Origin: Bathymodiolus brooksi | Lineage: Eukaryota > Mollusca > Bivalvia > Mytilida > Modiolidae | Length of the DNA stretch: 64,000 nt | Assembly (NCBI GenBank): GCA_963680875.1 | Contig: OY804576.1 | Location: forward strand, 79,799,668 to 79,863,667 | Reading direction: 5' to 3' | Shown here: positions 40,890 to 51,949 of the stretch, piece by piece | How positions within the stretch are numbered: position 1 is the first letter of the stretch | Layout: each line of letters opens with the position of its first letter | Notes under the pieces: generated by a model | What the model was told of the DNA's origin: nothing | The model's input: only the letters and a program-made list of their open reading frames with translations | Databases searched by the model: none | Position numbers and translations under genes: made by a program

Positions 40890-41071
40890 TACTGTAATAT
40901 TTTGACATATTACCTGGGTAATATTTTGGCATATTACCTGGACAATAGACACTCAGTATAATAATGATATTAATGTGGTCTTGTCCTTCGGTCGAGTAAT
41001 ATGTCTCTCAGACCTGGGTAATATTTGGGCATATTACCTGGACAAGACCACATTATTATATAAATATCATC
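40890..41071. repeat. Repeat with ATATTACCTGG motif and 16-bp stem
   Basis: GGGTAATATTTTGGCATATTACC occurs in variants near 40893, 40916 and 41014. 40971-40986 (TAATGTGGTCTTGTCC) pairs with 41040-41055. It lies just before the exon at 41111. Confidence 0.6.
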
Positions 41072-41110
41072 AGAGGAATAGTGTATGTGAAATCTTCTCC
41101 TTTTCTTCAG

Positions 41111-42409
41111 AAAACAAATGTTTATATCTTCATCAATGTCAAAGACGATGAATATCAGAAATTTATAATAGGATCAGAGGCAAAGAGTGAAACGTTTTGT
41201 GTAACAAACACGACAATCACCTTAATACCAGAAATTATACCAGGTGCAGAAATATCTCTACAAGATGGTACATTTCAAACGGACACCTGTCTGTCACTAA
41301 ATGTAAGTTGAATAACAACATGGTCATCATTTGAAAAAATATACAAATGAAAATTTATTATCATCCATTTTTAAGTTTATACTTGCTTTCATTATACTGC
41401 TTTAATTAGTTTTATGACGAATTAGAATTATGTTTTTATCACTAAACAATATTGTAAACACATTAGTTAAATCAAAAATTAAAATGTTCGTTGGATCTAA
41501 CATCTGGTATCGGCAATGGGCAAACATCAGTTGAATCCCATGCTCTTCTTCTATCCTTCTCCTTTGATGGAGAACTCTTCAACCGAGTGTTTGTATTGGG
41601 TCACGCCAATGGTCACATTACAAATGACCCTTTGGCAACAAGCCTACAAAATCAGTAGATATTGAACAACATATTTTATAAAGGAGTATGCAGAGCTATT
41701 GAATACCCGATACAAGATGTTACTAGATATTGACAACATATTAAGCAATGCCCAATAAACATATAATTCTAATTAGACTGCGCACCAGGTATCACTGTCG
41801 GTTTTTTCCCCGTGTTTTCCGACTTTTTGTTTTGTTATTACTATTATCTCAATCATCACTGGTACAATTTCACTGTTGCATCTATCCGGATGGTGATCTA
41901 TTGTATACTATTGATTCAGAATAGTATCTTTGCCTGATTAGTTTCGCTTCTCTAACTGAATTTCATAATATAAATGTTTTCTTGATCCCAGTTCACGGCA
42001 CCAACCAACCATTCCTTGTCTCTATAAAAAAATAAATAATCATTACTGTTTGATTTTTCTTTCCTAGCTGATATTTGGTCTTTTATTTCATTTAGGTATT
42101 TTTCTTTCCTAGCTGATATTTGGTCTCTTATTTCATATAGGTAATTGATACCATGGATACAAATCAAGAAAACGGCAAATTTACTATGATGACTGATATA
42201 TTAGTTTTAAGCACATCAGATGGAGAACAACCACAGAAGGAAATTGACATAAAGATTCCCACCCATATGATAACAGACAATAATAACGTTGTTGTTCTAG
42301 CCTCAAAACACGGCGGCTGTTCAGATTCTATAAATGATTGGGAGGTGATTGACCATATACACGATTCTAATACAGATGCAGTGTCTTTTCAAACAAAACA
42401 GTTTGCCTT
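41111..42409 (+). CDS. ZU5-like exons
   Basis: 41111-41302 (TNVYIFINVKDDEYQKFII, IIPGAEISLQDGTFQTDT) and 42141-42409 (DILVLSTSDGEQPQKEIDIK, NNVVVLASKHGGCSDSIND, DWEVIDHI, VSFQTKQFAL). Phases 0 and 2 fit the neighbours. The order 'xDxKIPT.. VVVLxSKH.. WEVxD.. VSFxTKxFxL' resembles the second half of ZU5 domains, where the beta-sandwich ends before a UPA domain. This is pattern recognition, not a profile match. Confidence 0.6.
42040..42140 (+). repeat. Duplicated splice-acceptor region
   Basis: A segment of about 50 bp (TTTTCTTTCCTAGCTGATAT, TTGGTCT.., TTATTTCAT..AGGTA) occurs twice directly before the exon at 42141. Each copy ends in a possible acceptor (TTTAGGTA and ATATAGGTA). Confidence 0.7.
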
Positions 42410-42806
42410 GTAAGTGTAAATAGATAAAAAAAAATCTATGGGTATCAAGTAGAAATGGACATCATAAACAATTCAAAACCTACAATGGTCATGGTGACAT
42501 TTTATCATGTTTCTGTTCCATTGTAAAATCGTAACTTTTCAACAGATTACCATACTCTGATTCCTGCCCATTCAAAACAATACTAGGTGTGGCCTGAATA
42601 TTCCATTGATTTGTTTGATCTTCAATCTACAAAATAGATACCACATATGTTTTTTTGTCAATTGTTCCCTTGATTTGTCTGTATACCTCGATGGTTTACC
42701 TGGATTGTCTGTGGTATTTTTTCCTCATATTTCCTCAATATTTATAAGATTATTCTTATATAGGAAGATAATAGCTGATTATTGCGCAAATATGCATGCG
42801 ATCTCA

Positions 42807-43135
42807 AGATAACAAAAGGGCAATCAGAAGCCATAATTCAAAGAAAGACAAACAACACGATGACAAAAAGAAAGAGGACAAAAGGATAAACAATGATTTT
42901 CAAAACACTACACAAAAAAAGTTTGAACAGCACTAACCTGATCAAAAACCGGATGTGATCTCAGGTATTCCAGAGGGGAAAGCAGATCCTGCTTCTCTAG
43001 TGGTACCCATCGTGTCTCTCATGCTACAAATCCAGTGGATGTGATTACGACAAATGGAACACATCCGTGGTCATTTGTGACACAGAAAATTTAGTAATGG
43101 TTAACTACGGTGGCGCAACTTAACCACCTCGACCG
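42807..43135 (+). mobile_element. 'TTTGAAGATACC' repeat family, long copy
   Basis: GATCTCAAGATAACAAAAGG to CGGTGGCGCAACTTAACCACC: the longest copy here. It includes GAAAGACAAACAACACGATG, CCAGAGGGGAAAGCAG and GTGGTCATTTGTGACACAG. It has no terminal inverted repeats or tRNA promoter that I can see. Confidence 0.6.
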
Positions 43136-43205
43136 TTTGTTACTTGATTGATTCTACACACAAGTATAATCAACGGGTACACGTTAGTTACATTTATAAT
43201 GTCAT

Positions 43206-43484
43206 CGATGGTTGGTTCATGGTGTTTAACGCCATTTTCAACAATATTCCTGGCAGTCAGTTTTATTGGTGGTGTAAACTGGAGTACCCAGAGATAACCA
43301 CCGACCTGCCACAAGTCACTGACGAACTTTATCATATAATGTTGTATCGAGTACACCTAACCATGAACGGGGTTTGAACTTACAACTTTAGTGGTGATAG
43401 GCACTGATTGCACAGGTAGTTGGATTTACAACTACCTGTGCAGTCAGTGCCTAGTGCCAGACGATCACGACCACGGCGGCCTCC
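43206..43484 (-). mobile_element. SINE family 1 with a palindromic head
   Basis: Tail and body are in reverse orientation (TTTAACGCCATTTTCAAC to GGGGTTTGAACTTAC). The head region then reads GCACTGATTGCACAGGTAGT followed directly by its complement ACTACCTGTGCAGTCAGTGC, so the head segment is present in both directions. Confidence 0.75.
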
Positions 43485-43548
43485 TATAATGGCATGGAAT
43501 TCAAGTTGTAGTTTAAATATTTACTAATGTTGTATATGTTTTATTTAG

Positions 43549-43800
43549 ATTGGTTGAAGTATCTTGGCATTTAGCAACAACAGAACTTGGTCTTGTTAAG
43601 ATAAAAAGTGCAATAAAAAACTGGTATATTTCTTGATTTTAACTAAAAACATACCAGAAACAGATGGCGATCTTAGTGTTGTTGTTCAATGTGTGTTATG
43701 TAGAAAGAAGAGACTCGTTCAGGAAAATTGGGACAGAAGAGGATACAAACTTCTGAGCTGTTCCGAACCTGTTGTGTGCATTGAAAATAGTATCTTTCAG
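43549..43800 (+). CDS. UPA-like exon with one-base shift
   Basis: The first part reads LVEVSWHLATTELGLVKIKS then meets TGA at 43634. From an A run at about 43612-43617 the next frame continues with YFLILTKNIPETDGDLSVVV, QCVLCRKKRLVQENWDRRGY and SEPVVCIENSIFQ up to a GTAAAT donor. One base missing in the A run explains both halves. The acceptor (TTTATTTAG) and phase 2 entry fit the preceding exon. Confidence 0.65.
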
Positions 43801-43974
43801 GTAAATGTTTCTAAATGCTAACTATAAAAAAAGCAATATTAGTTTTCAAATGAAAAGCATGACAGTGAAGATAGATTTAAAACATGTTTAACACTTTTTA
43901 TTATATATACATGTAGCTGAATAAACCCTTTTCATAAATAATGATTTCGCTTTGTTTTTTTGTAGAAAATTTTG

Positions 43975-44085
43975 AAGATACCAAAAGGGTAATCATAATC
44001 CGTAAATCGAAGAAGGACAGACAACACAATGGCTAAAAGAAAAAGGACAACAGTACACAGAAAACTAAAGATCAAGCAACACATA
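43975..44085 (+). mobile_element. 'TTTGAAGATACC' repeat copy (short)
   Basis: TTTTGAAGATACCAAAAGG, GACAGACAACACAATGGC, AAAACTAAAGATCAAGC. It is followed at 44290-44340 by an inverted copy of the retroelement tail (GTTTCTGGAATAACCTTCAT) and at 44374-44404 by a run of about 30 G. Confidence 0.6.
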
Positions 44086-44467
44086 TATGTTTTACATTCA
44101 TTTAATATACATTTATATTTTCATTAATACACGATTCATTTGAAATAATTGGGGTTTTTTCCAACCAAGCTGCAGTTCTAGTTTTGTTCTCCATTTAAAT
44201 TTTTTTTATTTTGCTCAGTGGAAAATATCACTTTTAATTTACATCTCGTGAATGAAACAGTTGTGATAATAACGTAGATATCAAATTTAATGCGTACGAC
44301 GAGTTTCTGGAATAACCTTCATCATGTACGGTCAAGGTAGGAAGATTGGAAAGCCAACTAATTCAACAGTGTTGGGGTGGGGGGGGGGGGGGGGGGGGGG
44401 GGGGCAATAAGCCAAAGGGCCTAACAGTATAGTCATATTGTGTGAGCGATATGTTTTCATTTTACAG

Positions 44468-44704
44468 AATGTCCTGTCTGGTAACATTGAAGATGTATTT
44501 CATACAAAGAAGATGGTTTTAGAATTCCACTTATTCAGAGATGAGAACTATCGAGTTTTTAATGTATGTGCGATTGATAAACACAACAAAGCTGAGGGTC
44601 GCATTAAAATCCAGCTTACCAGTTATAAGTCCACGGTAGAAATAGTCGGAGGAGAACATGCTGACTGCTTTGCCTGTAGAAATAGTCGGAGGAGAACATG
44701 CTGA
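44468..44704 (+). CDS. Last UPA-like exon running into the 40-bp array
   Basis: Acceptor TTTTACAG, phase 0, then NVLSGNIEDVFHTKKMVLEF, RDENYRVFNVCAIDKHNKAE, GRIKIQLTSYKS. The reading enters the first repeat unit as TVEIVGGEHADCFAC and is closed by TGA at 44702-44704 in the second unit. If only one unit were present, the frame would continue through GGEHADCVACGSRRRQRT to a GGTACA donor at 46043. Possible further exons are a 25-nt one at 47152 and one at 48056 (DLTDSGLLGLDKDTRLFLWD), but phases do not agree. Confidence 0.6.
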   Translation, partial: NVLSGNIEDVFHTKKMVLEFHLFRDENYRVFNVCAIDKHNKAEGRIKIQLTSYKSTVEIVGGEHADCFACRNSRRRTC

Positions 44705-45952
44705 CTGCTTTGCCTGTAGAAATAGTCGGAGGAGAACATGCTGACTACTTTGCCTGTAGAAATAGTCGGAGGAGAACATGCTGACTACTTTGCCTGTAGA
44801 AATAGTCGGAGGAGAACATGCTGACTACTTTGCCTGTAGAAATAGTCGGAGGAGAACATGCTGACTACTTTGCCTGTAGAAATAGTCGGAGGAGAACATG
44901 CTGACTACTTTGCCTGTAGAAATAGTCGGAGGAGAACATGCTGACTACTTTGTCTGTAGAAATAGTCGGAGGAGAACATGCTGACTACTTTGCCTGTAGA
45001 AATAGTCGAAGGAGAACATGCTGACTACTTTGCCTGTAGAAATAGTCGGAGGAGAACATGCTGACTACTTTGCCTGTAGAAATAGTCGGAGGAGAACATG
45101 CTGACTACTTTGCCTGTAGAAATAGTCGGAGGAGAACATGCTGACTACTTTGCCTGTAGAAATAGTCGGAGGAGAACATGCTGACTGCTTTGCCTGTAGA
45201 AATAGTCGGAGGAGAACATGCTGACTACTTTGCCTGTAGAAATAGTCGGAGGAGAACATGCTGACTACTTTGCCTGTAGAAATAGTCGGAGGAGAACATG
45301 CTGACTGCTTTGCCTGTAGAAATAGTCGGAGGAGAACATGCTGACTACTTTGCCTGTAGAAATAGTCGGAGGAGAACATGCTGACTGCTTTGCCTGTAGA
45401 AATAGTCGGAGGAGAACATGCTGACTGCTTTGCCTGTAGAAATAGTCTCAGGAGAACATGCTGACTGCTTTGCCTGTAGAAATAGTCGGAGGAGAACATG
45501 CTGACTGCGTTGCCTGTAGAAATAGTCGAAGGAGAACATGCTGACTGCGTTGCCTGTAGAAATAGTCGAAGGAGAACATGCTGACTGCTTTGTCTGTAGA
45601 AATAGTCGGAGGAGAACATGCTGACTGCTTTGCCTGTAGAAATAGTCGGAGAACATGCTGACTGCTTTGCCTGTAGAAATAGTCGGAGGAGAACATGCTG
45701 ACTGCTTTGCCTGTAGAAATAGTCGGAGGAGAACATGCTGACTACTTTGCCTGTAGAAATAGTCGGAGGAGAACATGCTGACTACTTTGCCTGTAGAAAT
45801 AGTCGGAGGAGAACATGCTGACTACTTTGCCTGTAGAAATAGTCGGAGGAGAACATGCTGACTACTTTGCCTGTAGAAATAGTCGGAGGAGAACATGCTG
45901 ACTGCTTTGCCTGTAGAAATAGTCGGAGGAGAACATGCTGACTGCGTTGCCT
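44636..45952 (+). repeat. 40-bp tandem array, 33 copies, inside an exon
   Basis: Unit GTAGAAATAGTCGGAGGAGA followed by ACATGCTGACTACTTTGCCT. 32 units of 40 bp and one of 37 bp (near 45640) give 1317 bp. ACT/GCT and GTT/TTT variants cluster. On the minus strand all three frames stay open for long distances, which makes artificial ORFs up to 223 residues. Confidence 0.95.
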
Positions 45953-46042
45953 GTGGCAGCAGAAGACGACAAAGAACGAGAGTAACCAAGCACAAACAAA
46001 TAACAATATTGTTTTCGTATCGTTTGTCATTCGACCAGAAAG

Positions 46043-47290
46043 GTACAAATTTTCACTTTTTATATCCTAGAGTTATAGGACTTGTCCGATGATTATAAAA
46101 ACGTAATTATGAGCTCGACTGATTTTCCTCTAACATTCCCTGATTATTGGGAAAGGTGGTATGAGGTTTTATATACTTGCTGACGTGTTTCCCTCTCATT
46201 GTACGAGAGTCATAAAACTTTAATACAAAAGTATAATGCACATATGACGCGACTGTTTTTTTTTTCTAATTTACTCTGAGTCATCTTACAAATTTGATTG
46301 TAGTTTGAATTCCTCTATTGCATGTGTACGAGATTGAAAAAAAGTTTTCTTTGAAATGAGACTTTTCAATGAATAAATTTCGTGCAATAACTTTGATGCT
46401 TATGGTAAAATTATTTATTGCATTTGAATGTGTTTTCCAATTATCTTTAGATGTTGTACATAGTGGTCTGGTGGGTAAAACGATGAATCGTCTATATCTA
46501 CAATTCACTGCTGAAGATCATGTTTATACTTAGCTTAATGTGTGTAATAATTACATCTATTCTCTGCGTCACATGGACAGAATTTCCAAACTATGGTTTT
46601 TATTTTTGATATATCCATTCCTTGAAAATCCAATAAAGTGCTCCAACATAAATGGTCCATGTTTTATATTCTTCATTACTGATTTGAATGAATGAATATG
46701 TTTTTGAATTTGTCTACGGAGATTTAACATTTTTTCTTCCTGTATCGCCCACATACGCTGTCTAAATATCGAAATCCATACGCTTTTCTGAATACCATTC
46801 TAAATACTATGACTGTCCAAATAGGGGGCTACAAATGACGGGTTCAAGGATACCAACTACCTGAATTAGAATCATCTCTCGTGGCGTTTTGTAGTCGTCA
46901 TCGTGAACTGATCGAATGTGGAATTTGCATATCTCAACTACTTGCAGATATATTACATATGTAATTTTTGAAACCCTTGACCCAATTTGTACAATATACT
47001 GCTTTTTTAAATAAGGATTTCGTAATGTCTTATTTTTTATGATATTTATTTACAATTTATATTACAGTGGTATTGTTTTGTTTATCCAGATTGTGATTGT
47101 GAAACTGTTCCCTCTAATTCATATTTTACCTTTGTTTTATTAATTTTCAGAAAAAGGTGTGAGGCTAAATAAAATGTAAGTATTTTGATCTGATTTTTTA
47201 TGGAAGCATTATTGTTGCATCTTGGTACCATAATTTGTTGATAAAAAATAAAACTTTTCTAAATAGTTAATTAACAGACGCCTTTTAACC
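46043..47290. other. No feature recognised
   Basis: AT-rich. Only a possible 25-nt exon at 47152-47176 (after TTTTCAG, before GTAAGT) would belong to the upstream gene. Short ORFs on both strands lack support. Confidence 0.4.
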
Positions 47291-47294
47291 TGAC

Positions 47295-47485
47295 TAACGT
47301 TGTGAGTTAGAATTCCCGCTCAAGTGATGTGTACTCGATACAATATTACGTAATAAAGTTTGAAAGTGACTTGCGGCAGGTCGGTGATTTTCTCCGGGTA
47401 CTCCGGTTTCCTCGACCAATAAAACTGACCGCCACGATATAACTGAAATATTGTTGAAAGTAGCGTTAAACACCACAAACTCTAA
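47295..47485 (+). mobile_element. SINE family 1, 5'-shortened
   Basis: CTAACGTTGTGAGTTAGAATTCCC (damaged B box) to the tail CACGATATAACTGAAATATTG and GTAGCGTTAAACACCAC. The 'TTTGAAGATACC' family occupies 47525-47760 in the opposite sense to most copies. Confidence 0.75.
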
Positions 47486-48055
47486 CCCCCTTTTGGCATG
47501 GCAATTAATAAAACATTTCTAGATTGATAACTTCTAGCAGAACATAAATGCTAGAGAAAACCGAATGGGCAATCAAGAATAGACAATCCACATACACTGA
47601 CAACATTGGGAACACAAGACACAGCACAAACAAAACAAAGCGAAAAACAACCCAACACAGAACACTATAAAGATGAACAACATGGACCCACCAAAAATGA
47701 GGTGAACCCACTGCTTGCGGAGAGTAAACAGTTCCTGTATGCTTCTTATAAGACACCCGACGTATTACTAATATAGTTAAGTTCAGTAAAAGTGATGTCG
47801 GTGATAGAGGAAATAAATCTACATAAAAGGAAAAGACTCACATTTTATTCAAGTATTGAAGTATACTGATTGAATGTATAAGCACAGTTAATTCATATTA
47901 TTGTATAATTTTTTTTAAATATTTGAAGAAAACTGACGATTATTTTGCACGGTTTGTTGGACATGTATTGTACTTCTATTATCTATCGCAAGTACCATGT
48001 ACAGCACGATTATGTGGTTCATAGTTCATTCCCTAATATTTTCTATATTATAGAT

Positions 48056-48225
48056 TTGACGGATTCAGGCTTATTAGGATTAGACAAAGACACAAGATTG
48101 TTCCTGTGGGATAAAAATATGGTCAACTATGACCACTGACAGAAGGAACATTTTTATTCAGTTAAATCGGCCATTGTTGGAATAAAAGGCAAATCGTGTC
48201 ACGTGAAATATCAAATAAAAGCATT
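48056..48225 (+). other. Possible terminal exon and polyadenylation signals
   Basis: After TATATTATAG one frame reads DLTDSGLLGLDKDTRLFLWD to a TGA at 48137. AATAAA occurs at 48180 and 48215. It could be the original 3' end of the damaged ankyrin gene. The phase linkage is not proven and no domain is recognised. Confidence 0.35.
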
Positions 48226-48394
48226 TACTGATACTGCTATTGTGTTGTCCATATTTATGTGTCCGTTCCTTTGTGATTCTTTCGAGTGGAAGCGAATCTA
48301 TGTCGGTTTTTTAATTGTTTGTTTATATCTGCATTGTCATTCGAGATCCAATTATCAAAGGGTGAGGGTTGAGATCCTTTAAACAGATTTAATG

Positions 48395-48760
48395 TGCGAG
48401 GTCAGTGGGATAATGTCATTTTTCCGGATGAGAGTAAGCTGGTAAAAATGTTTACGTTTTGCGTAAGGATAATGAAGGTTGGAGGCCTGATTTGTAAAGG
48501 AAACCATGACATGTTCAAAAATCTTTCAAGTAATGAAATTGCGGGAGAATTTGTTGGCACGGTGTAGGTACAATCGCTATTTGGTGGACGGAAATAATAA
48601 TGCCGTGGTATATGTATTGATATAATTGATTCCCAGTTGTGGTCAGTTTTGGCTAGACATATCCTGGATAACAGCTATTCATTCCAGGATGACAATGCAC
48701 CAGTGCATAGGGCCAGGCTTGTCACCGATTCCAAGGCAATAAGCATATAGGCCTAATTAA
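48395..48760 (+). pseudogene. Tc1-like transposase relic
   Basis: Scattered frames give IFPDESKL, VGGLICKGNHD.. and RHILDNSYSFQDDNAPVHRA. The DESKL block and the (D/Q)DNAPxHxA block correspond to two aspartate-containing motifs of the Tc1/mariner DDE transposase core. Stops and shifts lie in between and ends are not visible. It is a decayed fragment of about 120 codons. Confidence 0.65.
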
Positions 48761-48999
48761 GTGCATGAGTTGGCCGACACAGTCATCGGAGTCAATGTTG
48801 TAATAATAAAGAATGTACGGGTGTATATACTGCTTTTATTTGAATTTGTATTTTGTGGAGGCCTGGACCGCAAGTTCATAGGCTGCCCTAGGTTCACACA
48901 CTCTAGCTACGCCACCGTCACGGTTTGTTAATTCTATCAGTACACATTTAATTTTGTAATCTAGTAGTTTTTGATAACAGTTTTTAATTATTTTTTGCA

Positions 49000-49145
49000 C
49001 CCAAGTTCACCCCCATTTTAGTGGGATTCGTATTGCTCGATCTTTAGTTTCCTGTGTTGTGTTTTGTCCTTTTAAACATTGTATTTTATGTCCTTCAAGT
49101 TTCGATTTCTGATTACCCCCTTGGTATCTTCAAACTTTTCTTGCA
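49000..49145 (-). mobile_element. 'TTTGAAGATACC' repeat family copy
   Basis: Minus-strand part with TTAGTGGGATTCGTATTGC, GATCTTTAGTTTCCTGTG and ACCCCCTTGGTATCTTCAAAC. 49145-49740 has nothing recognised. Confidence 0.55.
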
Positions 49146-49744
49146 AAGTTCTACACTGATTATGTTGAAATACATGTGGGGAAAATGAGCTTGATGTGGT
49201 TACAATAATCTGTTTTACCCCTGGTGGAAACATGTGATCATAGTCAATTTCCATACACACAATGATTATCGATGGGTTGCTATAAAGCTGCGGAGCCGTA
49301 GTTCCTTTATGTTTTTGTGATCATTTGGTCACTAAAAAACATAAGAGCAACGGTTTCGCAACTAGGTTGCAATATAACACCGGTGTTGTAAGAGCCAAAC
49401 GGACAAAGAATGTGGTTATTGAGACACTACAAAACTTCATATTCTTAACGTCGACGTCGAACCATTCTCGTTACTTAGTCACTAACTTAATTACTTAGTG
49501 AAAACATTATAGGTCCCAGTTTGATTCAACTACAAGTCAAGCGTCAATCATATATATATTCGTTACTTGCAGTTTTGATATAAACATCGTACAACACGGT
49601 GTAGTTGTAATGTCCATTTTATTCATGTAATATAATAGACTTTCTATTATGTCATTTTGATAGCATGGCTGGAATACGCAAATTAAAATACACAAACAAC
49701 GACCATGCTAAATATACACATTACTATTGATCCCATTATATTGA

Positions 49745-50140
49745 TGTGGGGCCGTCGTGGCGTGATCAACCGCATCGGTGGTGTAATGGTTTGCGTGCTC
49801 GCCTCGAGTGCGGTAGATCTTGGGTTTGAGCCTCGGTCGGTCAAACCAAAGACTATATACATGTATATGTAATTGGTATATGTTGCTTCTCCGCTATGCA
49901 CGCAACATGAAGGAGAAAGAGCAAAGACTGGTTAGCCCGGAATCAGAATAATGTGTCCGAGTGGAGCGACATGTCTACCCGCGGACTGTTGTTTCAGTGA
50001 GCTAGCACTATAAAAATCCAACTCAGCGTGTTGGTCTAGTACAAAGCTGACCTCATCATCATCTCATTGAAAATTAACTTATTCTCGCCATGATATAGTT
50101 GAAAAATTGCTGAATTGGCGTTAAGCAACAATCACTCACT
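49745..50140 (+). mobile_element. SINE family 2, full-length, behind a SINE 1 head remnant
   Basis: GGGGCCGTCGTGGCGTGATC (start of SINE family 1) is joined directly to CCGCATCGGTGGTGTAATGG (start of family 2). The family 2 copy has a B box (TTGGGTTTGAGCCTCGG), body GAGTGGAGCGACATGTC, CACTATAAAAATCCAACTC and tail GCCATGATATAGTTG to CAATCACTCACTCA. Shortly after, at 50145-50175, a further family 1 scrap (CTCATGGCGAGGTGTACTCG) appears, so family 2 seems to have inserted inside a family 1 copy. Confidence 0.82.
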
Positions 50141-50674
50141 CATGATCCCACTCATGGCGAGGTGTACTCGATATGTGGCAAAAGTGGTGTGGTCTTATTT
50201 CCCTTTTGCCTGGGGAACTAGCTTCAGGAATGGCGGTCTGCCCCTGAATAACAATATTGTTTTCTAAATAATTCCAAAGAGATACTGTACACAAAGATCT
50301 TTTATTTTTCGACTGGAGACCCAGGGTGAAGTATTCGTTTTTATGTTACCCATCTTCATTTCTTTGGCAAAAACACGGTGGTCAAATATGGTCAAGAGCT
50401 ACATCTTTCCCGAATTTATATTACTATTTCTTTTAATTACTAAACAAGTGTGGACACAGAAATGTGCTGTCCAAAAAGCAAGTGTGGATGTCAATAGTTC
50501 ATATTATTAACTTTAAAAAAAAAACAATCATGGACACAGGGGTCCTGGATTTTGTTAATAAAAAACTAATCCTGGATTATTATTTTTGCTTAAAGTCCGG
50601 TCCTGTGCTTTTATTTCAAATTTTCATCATAGCCCCCCTCCCCCTCCCAAGGGATATGAAATTGTATCATTAAT

Positions 50675-51487
50675 AATAAAAAAATAAATAATAAATTCAG
50701 ATTTTCTATTTAAAGTAAATCTCATTTACAAAACCACTGATATATGTTCAATTTTTAACGCTGATTTAAGCTTTAGTCGCAACAAATTTGTATTTTTCTC
50801 TTTAAACTGTCGAAACATAACATTTATTTAACTGTACAATTCACAAATAAAATTCACCCCCCCCCCCTCTTTTTTCCCTTTTTTCTTGTTTAAATCAATG
50901 ATCAACAATATTCCAGAATAAAACAAATGAATAAATATAGCATAAATTTCTTTTACGTGCATCTTTTTACCATGCGGAGTCAGTGTGTTTTAAATCGGTC
51001 ATCCAATCAGGACGCTCATTATTCTTGTCCAAGATGAAAATACATCGCTAAAATTACCTGTGGGTGTTTCCCCACTTCAACTCGTAAATTTACATAGAAA
51101 TCGGAGATATTTCGTCATAAAACTTCCCACATGGTTTTGTCTATCATATTTCTTGAAGACAAACATAAAATTTTATTGCATTTATCAATATTTTATGAGT
51201 ATCAACAGTTTGTTCAACACCGTATCTGTTTCTCGATACAGCCGCAACTTCAACTCGTAAATTTACATAGAAATCGGAGATATTTCGTCATAAAACTTCA
51301 CACATGGTTTTGTCTATCATATTTCTTGAAGACAAACATAAAATTTTATTGCATTTATCAATATTTTATGAGTATCAACAGTTTTTTCAACACCATGTCT
51401 GTTTCTCGATACAGCCGCCCGATTACAGTGACCCGTGACCCACTTTAGCACGTTCCACCAGGTTTTTTTCTTAATAATGTTGTTTAA
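50675..51487 (+). mobile_element. Core-repeat element, copy B ('pearl'-like), 2 core units
   Basis: Same left flank, poly-C stretch (about 50858-50866) and right flank as copy A at 15029-15993, but only two core units of about 172 bp (near 51076 and 51247). The two copies are over 95% alike outside the core count. Right end in both is near GTTGTTTAA. Confidence 0.72.
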
Positions 51488-51797
51488 ATAACTCCAGTAG
51501 CTCTAATAGAAATTATGTTCCTTTTTAATAAACAATTATTATTTTTGTTTTTGTTTTTTTTTCAAACTATACACTATTTTATTTTAATATTTCTTCAGGA
51601 ACTATTTTGCTCAAAACTTACTTTTTTTTCCGAAGTTGACCTTTTTGTACCCCTAGATAATACCTATATACAAAACATTTGTATAACAAAACACCTTTTG
51701 ACATCCTTGTGCCATTATATATACTATTTTCATTCATTACTGTTCTATCTGGGTTCCAGCCAACTTCCTTCATAAATATACAGCCATCTCTTGCCAC

Positions 51798-51944
51798 AGA
51801 TACAACATTATGTGATAAAGTTTTGTCAGTTACTTGCGGCAGGTCGGTGGTTTTCTCCGGGTACTTCCGGTTTCCTCCACCAATGAAACTGACCGCCACG
51901 ATATAACTTAAATATTGTTGAACGTGGTGTTAAACACCATAACC
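51798..51944 (+). mobile_element. SINE family 1, 3' half
   Basis: From GATACAACATTATGTGATAAAG through GGTTTCCTCCACCAATGAAAC to GTTGAACGTGGTGTTAAACACC. The preceding 51490-51797 has nothing recognised. Confidence 0.75.
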
Positions 51945-51949
51945 CTCTA

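Larger units (their letters stand above)
30869..46042 (+). pseudogene. Ankyrin-repeat / ZU5-UPA-like gene, damaged
   Basis: Exons read: 30869-30976 (signal-like), 31639-31743, 32323-32424, 33454-33551, 34538-34636 (ankyrin), 35921-36016 (degenerate), 39447-39920, 41111-41302, 42141-42409, 43549-43800 and 44468 onward (beta-rich). All have GT-AG borders and compatible phases. Lesions: TGA at 33514 from one missing base in a T run, a one-base shift at an A run near 43616, a 61-bp triplication that brings in TAA at 39598, and a 40-bp array that ends the frame at 44702. Ankyrin plus ZU5/UPA proteins act as scaffolds or in death-domain signalling in other animals; a role here is inference. Because two lesions are at homopolymers, a working gene with assembly errors remains possible, but the tandem insertions are less easily explained away. 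Confidence 0.7.

Noticed and set aside
45065..45776. Minus-strand ORFs of 143-223 residues with repeating MFSSDYFYRQSSQHVLL
   Set aside because: All three minus-strand frames are open only because the 40-bp unit lacks minus-strand stops. The sense strand of the first unit is a proper exon continuation, so these are by-products of the array.
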